64,000 nucleotides of DNA from Actinomycetota bacterium (GTDB lineage: Bacteria > Actinomycetota > Actinomycetes > S36-B12). A model generated the notes under the pieces. The model saw only the letters and a program-made list of their open reading frames with translations. It had not been told where the DNA came from and did no database searches. Every line of letters begins with the position of its first letter. Position 1 is the stretch's first letter. Positions 21,691 to 30,146 of the stretch are shown piece by piece. A program made the position numbers and the translations under genes. The stretch spans positions 33,954-97,953 of the forward strand of contig JAUSNB010000065.1 in NCBI GenBank assembly GCA_030645615.1, written 5' to 3'.

Positions 21691-22329
21691 ATGACCCGCC
21701 CTGGTGTCGTCGTGCTCGACTACGGGTCGGGCAACCTCCGCTCTGCGCAGCGCGCACTGGAGCGGGTGGGTGCCGACGTCGTCGTCACGAGCGACGTCGA
21801 CGCGGCCCTGTCGGCCGATGGCCTTGTGGTGCCCGGCGTGGGCGCTTTCGCAGCGTGCATGGAGGGGATCCGTTCCGTGCGCGGCGACAGCCTCGTGGAC
21901 CGGCGCCTCGCGGGCGGACGGCCCGTGCTGGGGATCTGCGTGGGGATGCAGATCCTCTTCGAGAGTGGTGTCGAGCACGGGCTGGCGACCGAGGGCCTCG
22001 GCGAGTGGCCCGGCGTGGTGCAGGAACTGAGGGCGGACGTCCTTCCGCACATCGGCTGGAACACGGTGCGCCCACCCGAGGGCTCGGCCTTGTTCGCCGG
22101 GGTCGAGGACGAGCGCTTCTACTTCGTCCACTCCTATGCCGTGACCTCATGGCAATTGGCAGCCACAGATCCGCACATCCCGGTACCCGGGGTGACCTGG
22201 AGCCATCACGGCCAGGACTTCGTGGCCGCGGTCGAGAACGGCCCGCTCTGCGCGACGCAGTTCCATCCCGAGAAGTCCGGCGACGCCGGTGCCGCGCTGC
22301 TGCGCAACTGGGTGTCCTCCCTGGGTTGA
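21691..22329 (+). CDS. hisH: Imidazole glycerol phosphate synthase, glutaminase subunit HisH
   Basis: HisH supplies ammonia to HisF. The 212-residue class I glutamine amidotransferase has the oxyanion region YGSGNLRS at the N-terminus, the nucleophile Cys in [19 protein letters not shown], and the His-Glu pair in [11 protein letters not shown] 21691 is 7 bases after hisB; the frame is open further upstream but only as overlap with hisB. HisF is encoded two genes later. Confidence 0.96.
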   Translation: MTRPGVVVLDYGSGNLRSAQRALERVGADVVVTSDVDAALSADGLVVPGVGAFAACMEGIRSVRGDSLVDRRLAGGRPVLGICVGMQILFESGVEHGLATEGLGEWPGVVQELRADVLPHIGWNTVRPPEGSALFAGVEDERFYFVHSYAVTSWQLAATDPHIPVPGVTWSHHGQDFVAAVENGPLCATQFHPEKSGDAGAALLRNWVSSLG

Positions 22330-22371
22330 TCGCCGGTTGGAACGGTGGGCGGGCTCCCCGCGCGCGCTCAG

Positions 22372-22377
22372 TAGGCT
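22372..22377 (+). promoter_or_regulatory. -10 box of hisA (TAGGCT), predicted leaderless
   Basis: TAGGCT ends 6 nt before GTG 22384 in the 54-base gap after hisH. It suggests that hisA-hisF can be transcribed apart from hisDCBH. Confidence 0.5.
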
Positions 22378-22383
22378 GGGTTG

Positions 22384-23157
22384 GTGACCGCGCGAACCCT
22401 CGTCCTGCTGCCCGCCGTCGACGTGTCCGAGGGCAAGGCCGTGCGCCTCGTCCAGGGCAAGGAGGGCACCGAGAAGGAGTACGGGTCCCCGCTGGACGCG
22501 GCCCACGCCTGGGTCAATCAGGGGGCGGAGTGGATCCACCTGGTGGATCTCGATGCCGCGTTCGGCAAGGGCAGCAACGCCGGCCTGCTCCAGGAGGTCG
22601 TCCGCGAGGTCCGCGGACGCGTCCATGTCGAGCTGTCCGGTGGCATCCGCGACGACGAGTCGCTGGAACGTGCGCTCGCCACGGGGTGCGAGCGGGTCAA
22701 CCTCGGCACGGCGGCGATGGAGAGCCCGGAGTGGACCGCGCAGGCCATTGCCAAGCACGGAGAGCGGATCGCGGTGGGCCTGGACGTTCGCGGGACGACC
22801 CTGGCCGCGCGTGGCTGGACGAAGGACGGCGGGGACCTGTGGGAGGCCATCGGGCGCCTCGATGCTGCCGGGTGCGCGCGCTACGTGGTCACCGACGTCA
22901 CCAAGGACGGGATGATGCACGGGCCTAACTTCCACCTGCTCAAGCAGGTCTGCGAGTCGACTGATCGCCCGGTGATCGCCTCGGGCGGCATCTCCCGGCT
23001 GGAGGACCTGCACAAGCTGGCCGACATGGTGCACCTGGGCATTGAGGGCGCCATCGTCGGCAAGGCGCTCTATGAAGGGGCGTTCACCCTCCCCGAGGCG
23101 CTCGCGGCGGTCGAGCCGCGCTTCGATCCCTACGAGTGGGGACCCGCGCGCCCGTGA
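22384..23157 (+). CDS. hisA: Phosphoribosyl isomerase HisA, probably bifunctional PriA type (HisA/TrpF)
   Basis: The enzyme isomerises ProFAR in histidine synthesis; in many actinobacteria the same protein (PriA) also does the TrpF step. The 257-residue barrel has [18 protein letters not shown] with the catalytic Asp and an Arg at positions 13 and 21, and a [13 protein letters not shown] motif. It carries ARGW with Arg143 and Trp145, which match the RxW pair reported for mycobacterial PriA. No trpF gene occurs in this window although trpC, B and A do. GTG 22384 is used; TTG 22381 is in frame but less likely. Confidence 0.94.
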   Translation: MTARTLVLLPAVDVSEGKAVRLVQGKEGTEKEYGSPLDAAHAWVNQGAEWIHLVDLDAAFGKGSNAGLLQEVVREVRGRVHVELSGGIRDDESLERALATGCERVNLGTAAMESPEWTAQAIAKHGERIAVGLDVRGTTLAARGWTKDGGDLWEAIGRLDAAGCARYVVTDVTKDGMMHGPNFHLLKQVCESTDRPVIASGGISRLEDLHKLADMVHLGIEGAIVGKALYEGAFTLPEALAAVEPRFDPYEWGPARP

Positions 23158-23924
23158 CGGTGTCCGTGCGCGTCATCCCGTGCCTGGACGTCGACAACGG
23201 CCGGGTCGTCAAGGGAGTGAACTTCGTCGACCTGCGTGACGCCGGTGACCCTGTCGAGCTTGCCGCGGCGTACGACCTGGCCGGAGCCGACGAACTCGTG
23301 TTCCTCGACATCACCGCGTCCAGCGCAGACCGCGAGACCACGTACGACGTAGTCCGCCGGACGGCCGAGTCGGTCTTCATCCCGCTGACCGTGGGCGGGG
23401 GAGTGCGCGAGCCGGATGACTTCGACCGGCTCCTGCGTGCCGGTGCCGACAAGGTCAGCGTCAACACGGCGGCGCTGGCCCGTCCTGCCCTTCTGCAGGA
23501 GGCGGCCGGGCGCTTCGGGGCGCAGTGCGTCGTGCTCAGCGTCGATGCCCGGCGGTGCCCGCCAGGGGTGCAGACCGACAGCGGCTTCGAGGTGACCACC
23601 CATGGCGGCCGCCGCGGCACGGGCGTCGACGCGGTCGGGTGGGCGGTCGAGGGCGCCCGGCTCGGCGCGGGGGAGATCCTGCTCAACTCGATGGATGCCG
23701 ACGGGACCGAGGCTGGCTATGACGTGGAGCTGATCTCGCGGGTGCGCGCGGAGGTGACGGTCCCGATCATCGCGAGCGGCGGTGCCGGCCGACTCGACGA
23801 CTTCGTCCCGGCGGTCCGGGCCGGCGCCGATGCGGTGCTCGCGGCCAGCGTCTTCCACTTCGGCCGGCTGACGATCGGCGAGGTCAAAGCGGCCCTGGCA
23901 GCGGCCGACCTCCCCGTCCGCTGA
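23154..23924 (+). CDS. hisF: Imidazole glycerol phosphate synthase, cyclase subunit HisF
   Basis: HisF uses ammonia from HisH to form IGP and AICAR. The 256-residue barrel begins [20 protein letters not shown] with the first catalytic Asp, has the phosphate loop [23 protein letters not shown] with the second catalytic Asp, and [15 protein letters not shown] 23154 overlaps the hisA stop as GTGA. HisI, normally next, is displaced by the VOC gene on the other strand. Confidence 0.97.
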   Translation: MTVSVRVIPCLDVDNGRVVKGVNFVDLRDAGDPVELAAAYDLAGADELVFLDITASSADRETTYDVVRRTAESVFIPLTVGGGVREPDDFDRLLRAGADKVSVNTAALARPALLQEAAGRFGAQCVVLSVDARRCPPGVQTDSGFEVTTHGGRRGTGVDAVGWAVEGARLGAGEILLNSMDADGTEAGYDVELISRVRAEVTVPIIASGGAGRLDDFVPAVRAGADAVLAASVFHFGRLTIGEVKAALAAADLPVR

Positions 23925-23940
23925 CCCCACCCCCTTCGTC

Positions 23941-23995
23941 GACCTTGAGGTTGGCGCGCTGAAGTCGCGCGAGAACCCACGCCAACGTCAAGGTC
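23941..23995 (+). repeat. Stem-loop repeat family, copy 2
   Basis: A 16-base left arm (23941-23956) pairs with the right arm (23980-23995) with one mismatch at 23987. The 23-nt loop (23957-23979) is identical to that of copy 3 except for one A/G change. It lies between the converging 3' ends of hisF and the VOC gene, so here it could act as a two-way terminator. Confidence 0.88.
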
Positions 23996-24001
23996 GGCGG
24001 G

Positions 24002-24385
24002 TCAGGGCAGGGGCTGGAGGAACTCCAGGCGGTTGCCGAAGGGGTCGTCGGCGTAGCAGCGGCGATGACCCGGGAAGTCCCCATCCCAGCTGACCGGGAC
24101 CCCGCCGGTGGCCAAGCGCGCGACCACGGCATCCAGGTCCGTGACGAGAATTCCCGGATGCGCCTTCCTGGCCGGCCCGAAGCCAGGCTCGACGCCCAGA
24201 TGGACCTCGAGCCCGCCACCGCGGAACCAGCACCCGCCGCGTGCGGCCAGCACAGCAGGCTTATCCACTTCGCTCAGCCCGAGCAGTGCACCCCAGAAGT
24301 GTCGGCAGGCGTCCTCGCCGCCGGGTGGGATGGCGAGTTGCACGTGGTGGAGCCCGGCAAGCAGGCTGGGGTCGGTCACCTGCAC
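24002..24385 (-). CDS. VOC-superfamily (glyoxalase/bleomycin-resistance fold) protein
   Basis: A 127-residue protein with two beta-alpha-beta-beta-beta modules of the vicinal oxygen chelate fold. Possible metal ligands are His in [10 protein letters not shown], His in GLEVHLGVE, His in [12 protein letters not shown] and Glu in NRLEFLQ near the C-terminus; the substrate cannot be inferred. GTG 24385 follows AGGA by 3 nt on the minus strand. It interrupts hisF and hisI on the opposite strand and is flanked by stem-loop repeat copies 2 and 3, which suggests insertion as a unit. Confidence 0.8.
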   Translation of the reverse strand: MQVTDPSLLAGLHHVQLAIPPGGEDACRHFWGALLGLSEVDKPAVLAARGGCWFRGGGLEVHLGVEPGFGPARKAHPGILVTDLDAVVARLATGGVPVSWDGDFPGHRRCYADDPFGNRLEFLQPLP

Positions 24386-24403
24386 GATCCTGCCGCACCC
24401 ACT

Positions 24404-24478
24404 CCCTTCCGCCCACCTTGAGGTTGGCGCGCTGAAGTCGCGCGGGAACCCACGCCAACCTCAAGGTGGGCGGAAGGG
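24404..24478 (+). repeat. Stem-loop repeat family, copy 3 (perfect 26-bp arms)
   Basis: The arms at 24404-24429 and 24453-24478 are exact reverse complements over 26 bases, with a 23-nt loop at 24430-24452. The inner arm matches CTTGAGGTTGGCG of copy 1, and the loop matches copy 2 except at one base. The loop itself holds two GCGC segments that could form a small inner hairpin. This copy lies between divergent genes (VOC on -, hisI on +), where a terminator is not expected. Confidence 0.92.
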
Positions 24479-24512
24479 GGATGGGTGGCGTCGACGGTGG
24501 TGCCGGTATCGG

Positions 24513-24518
24513 CAGAAT
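24513..24518 (+). promoter_or_regulatory. -10-like box of hisI (CAGAAT), predicted leaderless
   Basis: CAGAAT ends 6 nt before ATG 24525, the spacing found at hisD, hisA and others; the first base differs from the TANNNT pattern. It would drive hisI-trpE and lies 35 bases after stem-loop repeat copy 3. Confidence 0.4.
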
Positions 24519-24524
24519 GGGCGC

Positions 24525-24935
24525 ATGCCCGCTGACGACGCGACCGACTTCGCGACCTCCGACGCGACCTCCGACGCGACTGACGCTGAGGTGGACCTGG
24601 TTGTTGCGCGGACCCGGTTCGGCGCCGACGGCCTGGTCCCCGCGGTCGCCCAGCAGTGGGACACCCGCGAGGTCCTCATGCTGGCGTGGATGGACGAGGC
24701 CGCGCTCCGCGAGACGCTGACGACCGGCCGCGGGGTCTACTACTCGCGCAGCCGCGGTGGCCGGTGGGTCAAGGGCGACACGTCCGGTCATGTCCAGGCG
24801 GTCCGTGAGGTACGGCTGGACTGCGACGGCGACACCGTGCTACTGCTCGTCGAACAGGCCGGCGGCGCCTGCCACACCGGCGACCGCACCTGCTTCGACG
24901 CCGACCGCACGGTCGTGTCCGGCGGCCAGGAGTGA
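24525..24935 (+). CDS. hisI: Phosphoribosyl-AMP cyclohydrolase HisI
   Basis: HisI opens the purine ring of PR-AMP. The 136-residue protein lacks the HisE pyrophosphatase domain. After a Thr/Asp-rich N-terminus ([17 protein letters not shown]) it has [36 protein letters not shown], and the metal-binding [28 protein letters not shown] 24525 is 6 nt after CAGAAT. It overlaps trpE by GTGA, tying the last visible his gene to the first trp gene. Confidence 0.95.
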   Translation: MPADDATDFATSDATSDATDAEVDLVVARTRFGADGLVPAVAQQWDTREVLMLAWMDEAALRETLTTGRGVYYSRSRGGRWVKGDTSGHVQAVREVRLDCDGDTVLLLVEQAGGACHTGDRTCFDADRTVVSGGQE

Positions 24936-26518
24936 ACGACTTCAGCGGGACGAGCCAGCCCTCGTTGGTGGACTTCCGTGAGCTGGCCCGCGATCGGCGG
25001 GTCATCCCGGTCACCCGCAGGCTGCTCGCCGATGGCGCCACCGCCGTCGGCCTGTTCCAGGCCCTGTGCCAGGACCGCGCCGGCACCTTCCTGCTGGAGT
25101 CCGCGGAGCAGGGGCGCAAGTGGTCGCAGTACTCCTTCATCGGCGTGCGGTGCGCGGCCATGCTGACCGAGCGAGACGGCGCGGCGGCCTGGCTGGGGCG
25201 TGCACCGCGCGGCGTGCCTGCCGGCGGGACGGCTGTCGAGGCACTGCGGGACACCGCTGCACTCCTGCGCACGACCGCCCTTCCAGGACTGCCCCCGCTT
25301 ACCGGCGGCCTCGTCGGTTACCTCACGTACGACGCCGTCCGTGCCTGGGAGCGGGTGCCCGATGGCAACCCCGACGAGCTGGGGATCCCCGACCTCGGCT
25401 TCCTGCTCGCCACGGACCTCGCCGTCCTCGACCACGCAGACGGATCGGTCCTCCTGGTTGCGAACGCCATCAACTACGACGATTCCGACGAGCACGTCGA
25501 CGATGCGTGGCGCGACGCCGTCGCGCGGCTGGACCGCATGCAGGCAGCCCTCGACACCCCGCATTCCCTCGGCGTGGCGACGTACGACCGCGACTCACAG
25601 GCGAGCGTGACGGCGCACACCGAGCGCGAGGACTATCTGCGACAGGTCGAGCGGGCCAAGGAGTACATCCGCGGCGGCGATGCATTCCAGGTCGTAGTGT
25701 CGCAGCGCTACAGCGCGCCATGCGCGGCTTCCGCCCTCGACGTGTACCGGATCCTGCGCGCCACGAACCCGAGTCCGTACATGTATCTGATCCGCGTGCC
25801 CGTCGATGACGGGCACCGGCCCGACGAGGCGGCGGGGGCCCTGCCCGAGGCCGTCGCGTTCGACATCGTCGGGTCGTCGCCAGAGGCACTGGTGACGGTC
25901 GTCGACAGCCACTGCGTCGTCCACCCCATCGCCGGAACGCGTCCGCGCGGATCGACGGCCGAGGAGGACATCGCCCTGGCAGAGGAGATGAGCAAGGACG
26001 TCAAGGAGCGGGCCGAGCATGTCATGCTCGTGGACCTGGCGCGCAACGACCTCGGCCGGGTCTGCGCCCCCGGGTCGGTGTCCGTCGTCGACTTCATGAG
26101 CGTCGAGCGCTACTCCCATGTCATGCACTTGGTGTCCACCGTCACGGGGGACCTTGCCGACGGTCGCACGGCATACGACGTGCTGGCTGCCACGTTCCCG
26201 GCAGGCACTCTCTCCGGTGCGCCCAAGCCACGGGCCATGGAGATCATCGACGAGTTGGAGCCGCTTCGCCGAGGGCTCTATGGCGGGTGCGTCGGATACA
26301 TCGACTTCGCCGGCGACCTCGACACCGCCATCGCGATCCGGACAGCGCTGATCAAGGACGGCACCGCGTACGTCCAGGCCGGGGCGGGGATCGTGGCCGA
26401 CTCGATCCCCGAATCCGAGGCGGATGAGTGCGCCAACAAGGCGGCTGCCGTCCTGCGCGCGGTGGCGGCGGCCCAGACACTCGTGAAGCTCGAGGGCCCG
26501 GCCGCAGCCGATGGCTGA
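24932..26518 (+). CDS. trpE: Anthranilate synthase component I TrpE
   Basis: TrpE makes anthranilate from chorismate with ammonia from TrpG, which is not in this window. The 528-residue protein has the feedback-site motif LLESAE in the N-terminal domain and the chorismate-binding motifs [52 protein letters not shown] and [18 protein letters not shown] 24932 overlaps hisI, so there is no room for a leader peptide or trp attenuator. The next gene starts within its last 8 bases. Confidence 0.96.
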   Translation: MNDFSGTSQPSLVDFRELARDRRVIPVTRRLLADGATAVGLFQALCQDRAGTFLLESAEQGRKWSQYSFIGVRCAAMLTERDGAAAWLGRAPRGVPAGGTAVEALRDTAALLRTTALPGLPPLTGGLVGYLTYDAVRAWERVPDGNPDELGIPDLGFLLATDLAVLDHADGSVLLVANAINYDDSDEHVDDAWRDAVARLDRMQAALDTPHSLGVATYDRDSQASVTAHTEREDYLRQVERAKEYIRGGDAFQVVVSQRYSAPCAASALDVYRILRATNPSPYMYLIRVPVDDGHRPDEAAGALPEAVAFDIVGSSPEALVTVVDSHCVVHPIAGTRPRGSTAEEDIALAEEMSKDVKERAEHVMLVDLARNDLGRVCAPGSVSVVDFMSVERYSHVMHLVSTVTGDLADGRTAYDVLAATFPAGTLSGAPKPRAMEIIDELEPLRRGLYGGCVGYIDFAGDLDTAIAIRTALIKDGTAYVQAGAGIVADSIPESEADECANKAAAVLRAVAAAQTLVKLEGPAAADG

Positions 26519-27122
26519 CCGCAGCGCGGCGAGCCCGGCCGCAAGGCGGTCGTACCGGACGGCACTCGCCTGCCTTGCCGCGGGCTCGGTGCTTCTCATC
26601 GTCGCCTACGCGATGCCGTGGGTAGCGGTGAGCGTGCCCGTGCTGCCGGGCGCCGACGCGGCTACGCGGGAGATCACCCTGGCCGGCCGCGACCTGTTCC
26701 CCGGCGTCGCCATGACGGGATGGGTCAGCCTCGCCGCGCTCGGCGGGATCGTCGCGACCCGGTCATGGGGCCGGGCCGTCGTCGCTGCCGTGGGACTGCT
26801 CGCGGGTATCGGCGGATTGGTCGTCGCCGTCCTCTTCGCCGCGTCGCCCGGGCTGACGCTGGACGACGCCGTGCGGCGGGTGACCGACACCGAGGCCTAC
26901 ACAGCGGGTGCCGCGAGCGGTTGGTGGGCAGCGGCCGCGGCCGGCGGAGCGCTGGTCGCGTACGCCAGCGCCTGGGCGGCACTCAGTGGGAGGCGGTGGC
27001 CGTCCCTCGGCAGCAGGTACGAGCGGACGCCGGCCAATCGCCCCGACTCCAGTGCGTGGGACACGCTCGACCACGGGGGAGATCCCACCGAGGACCCGGA
27101 CCGGGGGCGACCCGGCAGTTGA
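26511..27122 (+). CDS. Trp biosynthesis-associated membrane protein
   Basis: A 203-residue membrane protein with four predicted helices (about 18-38, 66-86, 90-112 and 138-160) and an RWPSLGSRYER motif in its C-terminal tail, followed by an acidic Pro/Gly end. Actinobacteria carry a protein of this type directly after trpE (the Trp_oprn_chp family); its role is unknown, and a transport or regulatory link to tryptophan is only inferred from position. ATG 26511 overlaps trpE by 8 bases. Confidence 0.82.
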   Translation: MADRSAASPAARRSYRTALACLAAGSVLLIVAYAMPWVAVSVPVLPGADAATREITLAGRDLFPGVAMTGWVSLAALGGIVATRSWGRAVVAAVGLLAGIGGLVVAVLFAASPGLTLDDAVRRVTDTEAYTAGAASGWWAAAAAGGALVAYASAWAALSGRRWPSLGSRYERTPANRPDSSAWDTLDHGGDPTEDPDRGRPGS

Positions 27123-27134
27123 CCCGCGGCATGG

Positions 27135-27140
27135 TTCAAT
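27135..27140 (+). promoter_or_regulatory. -10-like box (TTCAAT) of the HGxxPAAW gene, predicted leaderless
   Basis: TTCAAT ends 6 nt before ATG 27147; the second base is T rather than A, so it is a weaker match to TANNNT. Confidence 0.3.
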
Positions 27141-27146
27141 GTCGCC

Positions 27147-27368
27147 ATGTCGCAGCAGCCGGCCTCAGCCGCCCACCACGACGATCACGGCTCGACGCCC
27201 GCTGCCTGGACGGCCGTCGCGATCATCACTCTCGCCTTCGTGCTCGGCACGCTCGCCATCATCATGGGCAACTGGCCGCTGTTCTGGGTGTCCGTGGGGG
27301 TGCTCGTCCTCGGCGCCGTGGCGGGCAAGGTCCTCGCGATGATGGGTCTCGGCAAGGCGCGCACCTAG
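27147..27368 (+). CDS. HGxxPAAW family small membrane protein
   Basis: A 73-residue protein with the family motif HGSTPAAW at residues 14-21, preceded by a His/Asp-rich HHDDH segment, and two membrane helices at about 22-42 and 46-66. The family is restricted to actinobacteria and often neighbours trp genes; function is not known. The His-rich N-terminus may bind a metal, but this is a guess. Confidence 0.88.
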   Translation: MSQQPASAAHHDDHGSTPAAWTAVAIITLAFVLGTLAIIMGNWPLFWVSVGVLVLGAVAGKVLAMMGLGKART

Positions 27369-27376
27369 CCTGCTGC

Positions 27377-27389
27377 GCCCGTGCCGGGC
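27377..27389 (+). terminator. Short hairpin after the HGxxPAAW gene
   Basis: GCCCG at 27377-27381 pairs with CGGGC at 27385-27389 around a 3-nt loop, 9 bases past the stop and followed by CTTAA. The stem is only 5 bp. It may separate the trpE group from the two-component genes. Confidence 0.3.
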
Positions 27390-27460
27390 CTTAACGGGGA
27401 ATTGACGCAAGCCTGACCGGGGGCAGACCGGATGCGGGCGGCACGCCCCTTGGGGTCTGA

Positions 27461-27466
27461 CAGGCT
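27461..27466 (+). promoter_or_regulatory. -10-like box (CAGGCT) of the response regulator gene, predicted leaderless
   Basis: CAGGCT ends 6 nt before GTG 27473. It differs from the TAGGCT box of hisA and metK at one base. A TTGACG sequence at 27402-27407 is too far away to be its -35. Confidence 0.35.
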
Positions 27467-27472
27467 GGACCC

Positions 27473-28168
27473 GTGAGCGACACCTCCCGCGGGCTCGTCC
27501 TCGTCGTCGAGGATGAGCGGGCCATCTCCGACCTGCTGCGCATGTACCTGGCCAGGGAGGGCTTCGGGGTGCACGTCGCGACGGATGGCGGGTCGGCACT
27601 CACTGCGGCGCGGACCATGCACCCGGCGGCCGTCATTCTCGACGTGGGCCTGCCGGTGATGGACGGCACTCAGGTGTGCCGCCAGTTGCGGGCGGAAGGG
27701 AACTGGGTCCCGATCCTGTTCTGCACGGCCCGCGACGACGAGGTCGACCGCGTGCTGGGCCTCGAGCTCGGCGCGGACGACTACATCACCAAGCCGTTCA
27801 GCCCGCGCGAGGTCGTGGCACGGGTCAAGTCCGTCGTACGTCGCGCAGCCCTCGCGTCGGCCGACGACAGCCCGCTCGAGGTCGGGGCCGTCGTGCTCGA
27901 CCCGGTCACCCGCCGCGTCACGGTGGCCGCCGAGCCCGTGTCGCTGACCGCTACCGAGTTCGACCTGCTTGCGCACCTCATGGCCCACCCGGGGCGCGTG
28001 TACTCCCGCGAGCAACTGCTGTCCGAGGTGTGGGGATACGCGGCCGTCGTGGGCACGCGCACGGTCGACGTCCACGTAGCCCAGGTGCGCGGGAAGCTGG
28101 GCGACCTCAACCCCATCCGGACCGTGCGGGGGGTCGGCTACTCGGCCGAGGCGCCAGGGGCGCCGTGA
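27473..28168 (+). CDS. OmpR/PhoB-family response regulator
   Basis: A 231-residue transcription factor with a receiver domain (acidic pocket VVEDE at 11-15, phosphoacceptor Asp57 in ILDVGLPVMDG, Lys in DDYITKPF) and a C-terminal winged helix (LTATEFDLLAHLMAHPGRVYSREQLL, then RTVDVHVAQVRGKL and IRTVRGVGYS). It overlaps the sensor kinase gene by GTGA, so the two act as a pair. The signal and the target genes are unknown. The pair sits inside an otherwise conserved trp neighbourhood. Confidence 0.94.
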   Translation: MSDTSRGLVLVVEDERAISDLLRMYLAREGFGVHVATDGGSALTAARTMHPAAVILDVGLPVMDGTQVCRQLRAEGNWVPILFCTARDDEVDRVLGLELGADDYITKPFSPREVVARVKSVVRRAALASADDSPLEVGAVVLDPVTRRVTVAAEPVSLTATEFDLLAHLMAHPGRVYSREQLLSEVWGYAAVVGTRTVDVHVAQVRGKLGDLNPIRTVRGVGYSAEAPGAP

Positions 28169-29571
28169 CGTCCGTGGATCCCGGGGTCGCGACATCGCCG
28201 CCGGGTGCGCGTCCTCCTGCGCGCTCCCGGATGAACATCGTCACGTCGACGGTGCTGCTGACTGCGGCGATCGCGGCCATCGCCGTCCTCGTCGCCGGCA
28301 TCGCGGCCTACCCGCTGGTGCGGTCCGCCGCCGAGAGCCAGGCGAGGGCCGAGCTGACCTCGCTGGCCGACCTCACCGCCACGGCGATCGACCGAGGCGC
28401 GACCGGCGAGCGAGGCGAGCTGCTCCCTCGGCGGCTCACCGACGCGCTGCAGTTCAAGCAGATCACCGGGTACATCGTCGTCGATGGCAGCCCGGCGGCG
28501 CCGGGCGTGAGCCAGCAGGTCCTGGCCGACGCGCTCTCGGGACGCAGCGTCTCCGCCGAGGGCACCACCGACGAGGGGCCGGTCCTGATCGAGACCCGGC
28601 CGCTCGAGTCAGGCGGCGCCGTCATCCTCGAGCAGCCCTACACGGTGGTCGGCGTCGAGGCCAGCGACGCGGTGCGCCGCATCGCCCTCGCCCTCCTCCT
28701 GGGCCTGCTCATCGCCGTCCCGATCGGCTACTGGGCCGCGCGCCGCCTCACCCGGCCGCTCCGCGCCGCGCGAGACGCCGCGAACGAGATGGCCGAGGGT
28801 TCCCGCCAGGTCACGCTCGATCCAGAAGGCCCGGTCGAGGTCGCCGACATCGCCCTGTCGCTCAACCGGCTGAACTCCGCCCTGGTGACCTCGGAGGGCC
28901 GCCAGCGCGAGTTCCTGCTGTCGGTCTCGCATGAGCTGCGCACCCCGCTGACGGCGGTGAAGGGATACGCGGAGGCCCTCTCGGACGGGGTGATCCCGGC
29001 CGAGGACGTCGCGCGGACCGGGGCCACCGTGGCGGCCGAAGCTGCCCGGCTGGACCGCCTCGTGAGCGACCTGCTCGACCTGGCCCGGCTGGGGGCGGTC
29101 GACTTCCGGGTGTCCCCAGTCAACGTCGACCTGGTCGACCTCGCCGAGGAGGCCGCCGAGGTCTGGCGGGATCGGGCCGGTCCCGAGGACGTGCTGTTCG
29201 TGCTCGAGGTGCCGGACCGGGCGGTGACCGTCCTGACGGACCCGATCCGCGTGCGCCAGGTCATCGACAACCTGGCCGAGAACGCGCTGCGCGTCTCCCC
29301 GCCCGGCTCGGTCATCGTGCTGGCCGTGCGCCAGGAGGGCCCGTGGGGCCTCGTCGAGGTGCGCGACTCCGGCCCCGGATTGACCGACGACGACGTGCCG
29401 GTGGCCTTCGAGCCCGGGGTCCTGCATGAGCGGTACCGCGGGGTGCGCCCGGTCGGTACCGGCCTGGGGCTGGCCCTGGTCGGCAAGCTCGCCGAGGGGC
29501 TGGGCGGCTCGGCCGAGGCGGGACGCTCGGCCGAGGGAGGGGCGCGCTTCACGGTGCGCATACCGGCGTGA
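28165..29571 (+). CDS. Two-component sensor histidine kinase
   Basis: A 468-residue membrane kinase. Helix 1 is at about residues 24-50 and helix 2 at about 173-190, enclosing an extracytoplasmic sensor of some 120 residues with no recognised ligand motif. A HAMP domain follows (RRLTRPLRAARDAANEMAEG), then HisKA with phosphoacceptor His256 in SVSHELRTPL, and a HATPase domain with DNLAENALRV (N box), RDSGPGL (G1) and GTGLGLAL (G2). GTG 28165 overlaps the regulator's stop. The architecture is that of an orthodox kinase of the EnvZ/PhoR group. Confidence 0.93.
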   Translation: MTSVDPGVATSPPGARPPARSRMNIVTSTVLLTAAIAAIAVLVAGIAAYPLVRSAAESQARAELTSLADLTATAIDRGATGERGELLPRRLTDALQFKQITGYIVVDGSPAAPGVSQQVLADALSGRSVSAEGTTDEGPVLIETRPLESGGAVILEQPYTVVGVEASDAVRRIALALLLGLLIAVPIGYWAARRLTRPLRAARDAANEMAEGSRQVTLDPEGPVEVADIALSLNRLNSALVTSEGRQREFLLSVSHELRTPLTAVKGYAEALSDGVIPAEDVARTGATVAAEAARLDRLVSDLLDLARLGAVDFRVSPVNVDLVDLAEEAAEVWRDRAGPEDVLFVLEVPDRAVTVLTDPIRVRQVIDNLAENALRVSPPGSVIVLAVRQEGPWGLVEVRDSGPGLTDDDVPVAFEPGVLHERYRGVRPVGTGLGLALVGKLAEGLGGSAEAGRSAEGGARFTVRIPA

Positions 29572-29598
29572 CGCCGCCCGCAACGGTCCCGTTCGCCG

Positions 29599-29604
29599 TA
29601 TCGT
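29599..29604 (+). promoter_or_regulatory. -10 box (TATCGT) of the DUF2752 gene, predicted leaderless
   Basis: TATCGT ends 6 nt before GTG 29611, in the 39-base gap after the kinase gene. Confidence 0.4.
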
Positions 29605-29610
29605 TGGCCC

Positions 29611-30078
29611 GTGCCCACCTTCACTGACGAGGACGTGGTCGAGCAGGAGCGTGTCGACACGCGACCTCGGCGGCGCCGGATGGCGGGACCCCTGCTCGCC
29701 CTCGGAGGCGGCGCCCTGGCCCTGGGCTACGTTGCCGCGGTCGACCCGAATGAGCCTGGTCACTATCCGCTCTGCCCGACGCGCGCGCTGTTCGGCGTCG
29801 ACTGCCCCGGCTGCGGCCTGCTTCGCGGCACCCACGACCTGGTGACGGGCAATGTCGGGGGTGCGCTTGACCACAACGTGCTCGTCCTGGCCGCGATCCC
29901 GGTCCTCGTGGTGCTGTGGATCCGGTGGGCGATGCGAGCGTGGCGGGGGACGACGCCACCCGTAACCTATGAGCAGTTCCGTCGTCGCAATGCCGTCCTG
30001 ATCGTGTCCCTGGTCGTCGTCCTCGCGTTCGGCGTCGTGCGCAACCTGGTGCCGTACTTGGGGTCCGGGATCGGCTAG
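29611..30078 (+). CDS. DUF2752 family membrane protein
   Basis: A 155-residue protein with a basic N-terminus, three predicted membrane helices (about 28-45, 90-110 and 128-148) and the DUF2752 core: HYPLCPTRALFGVDCPGCGLLRGTHDLVTGN, with three conserved cysteines in CP and CPGCG. The function of the family is unknown; the cysteine pair suggests metal or redox chemistry but this is not shown. It regularly occurs near trpC in actinobacteria. Confidence 0.88.
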   Translation: MPTFTDEDVVEQERVDTRPRRRRMAGPLLALGGGALALGYVAAVDPNEPGHYPLCPTRALFGVDCPGCGLLRGTHDLVTGNVGGALDHNVLVLAAIPVLVVLWIRWAMRAWRGTTPPVTYEQFRRRNAVLIVSLVVVLAFGVVRNLVPYLGSGIG

Positions 30079-30097
30079 GGATCGCGTTCGGCTCCGG

Positions 30098-30112
30098 CCG
30101 GCACCGTGCCGG
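30098..30112 (+). terminator. Hairpin between the DUF2752 gene and trpC
   Basis: CCGGCAC at 30098-30104 mirrors GTGCCGG at 30106-30112, giving about 6 paired bases and a 3-nt loop, 20 bases after the stop and 23 bases before the trpC -10 box. No U-tract follows. Confidence 0.35.
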
Positions 30113-30134
30113 ACCGGTCCGCCCGCACCGTGGT

Positions 30135-30140
30135 TAGTCT
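30135..30140 (+). promoter_or_regulatory. -10 box of trpC (TAGTCT), predicted leaderless
   Basis: TAGTCT ends 6 nt before GTG 30147. It would drive a trpC-trpB-trpA unit separately from trpE. Confidence 0.5.
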
Positions 30141-30146
30141 TGACGA

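Noticed and set aside
24900..24940. trp leader peptide and attenuator before trpE
   Set aside because: trpE overlaps hisI by four bases, so there is no leader. No Trp-rich short ORF is seen.
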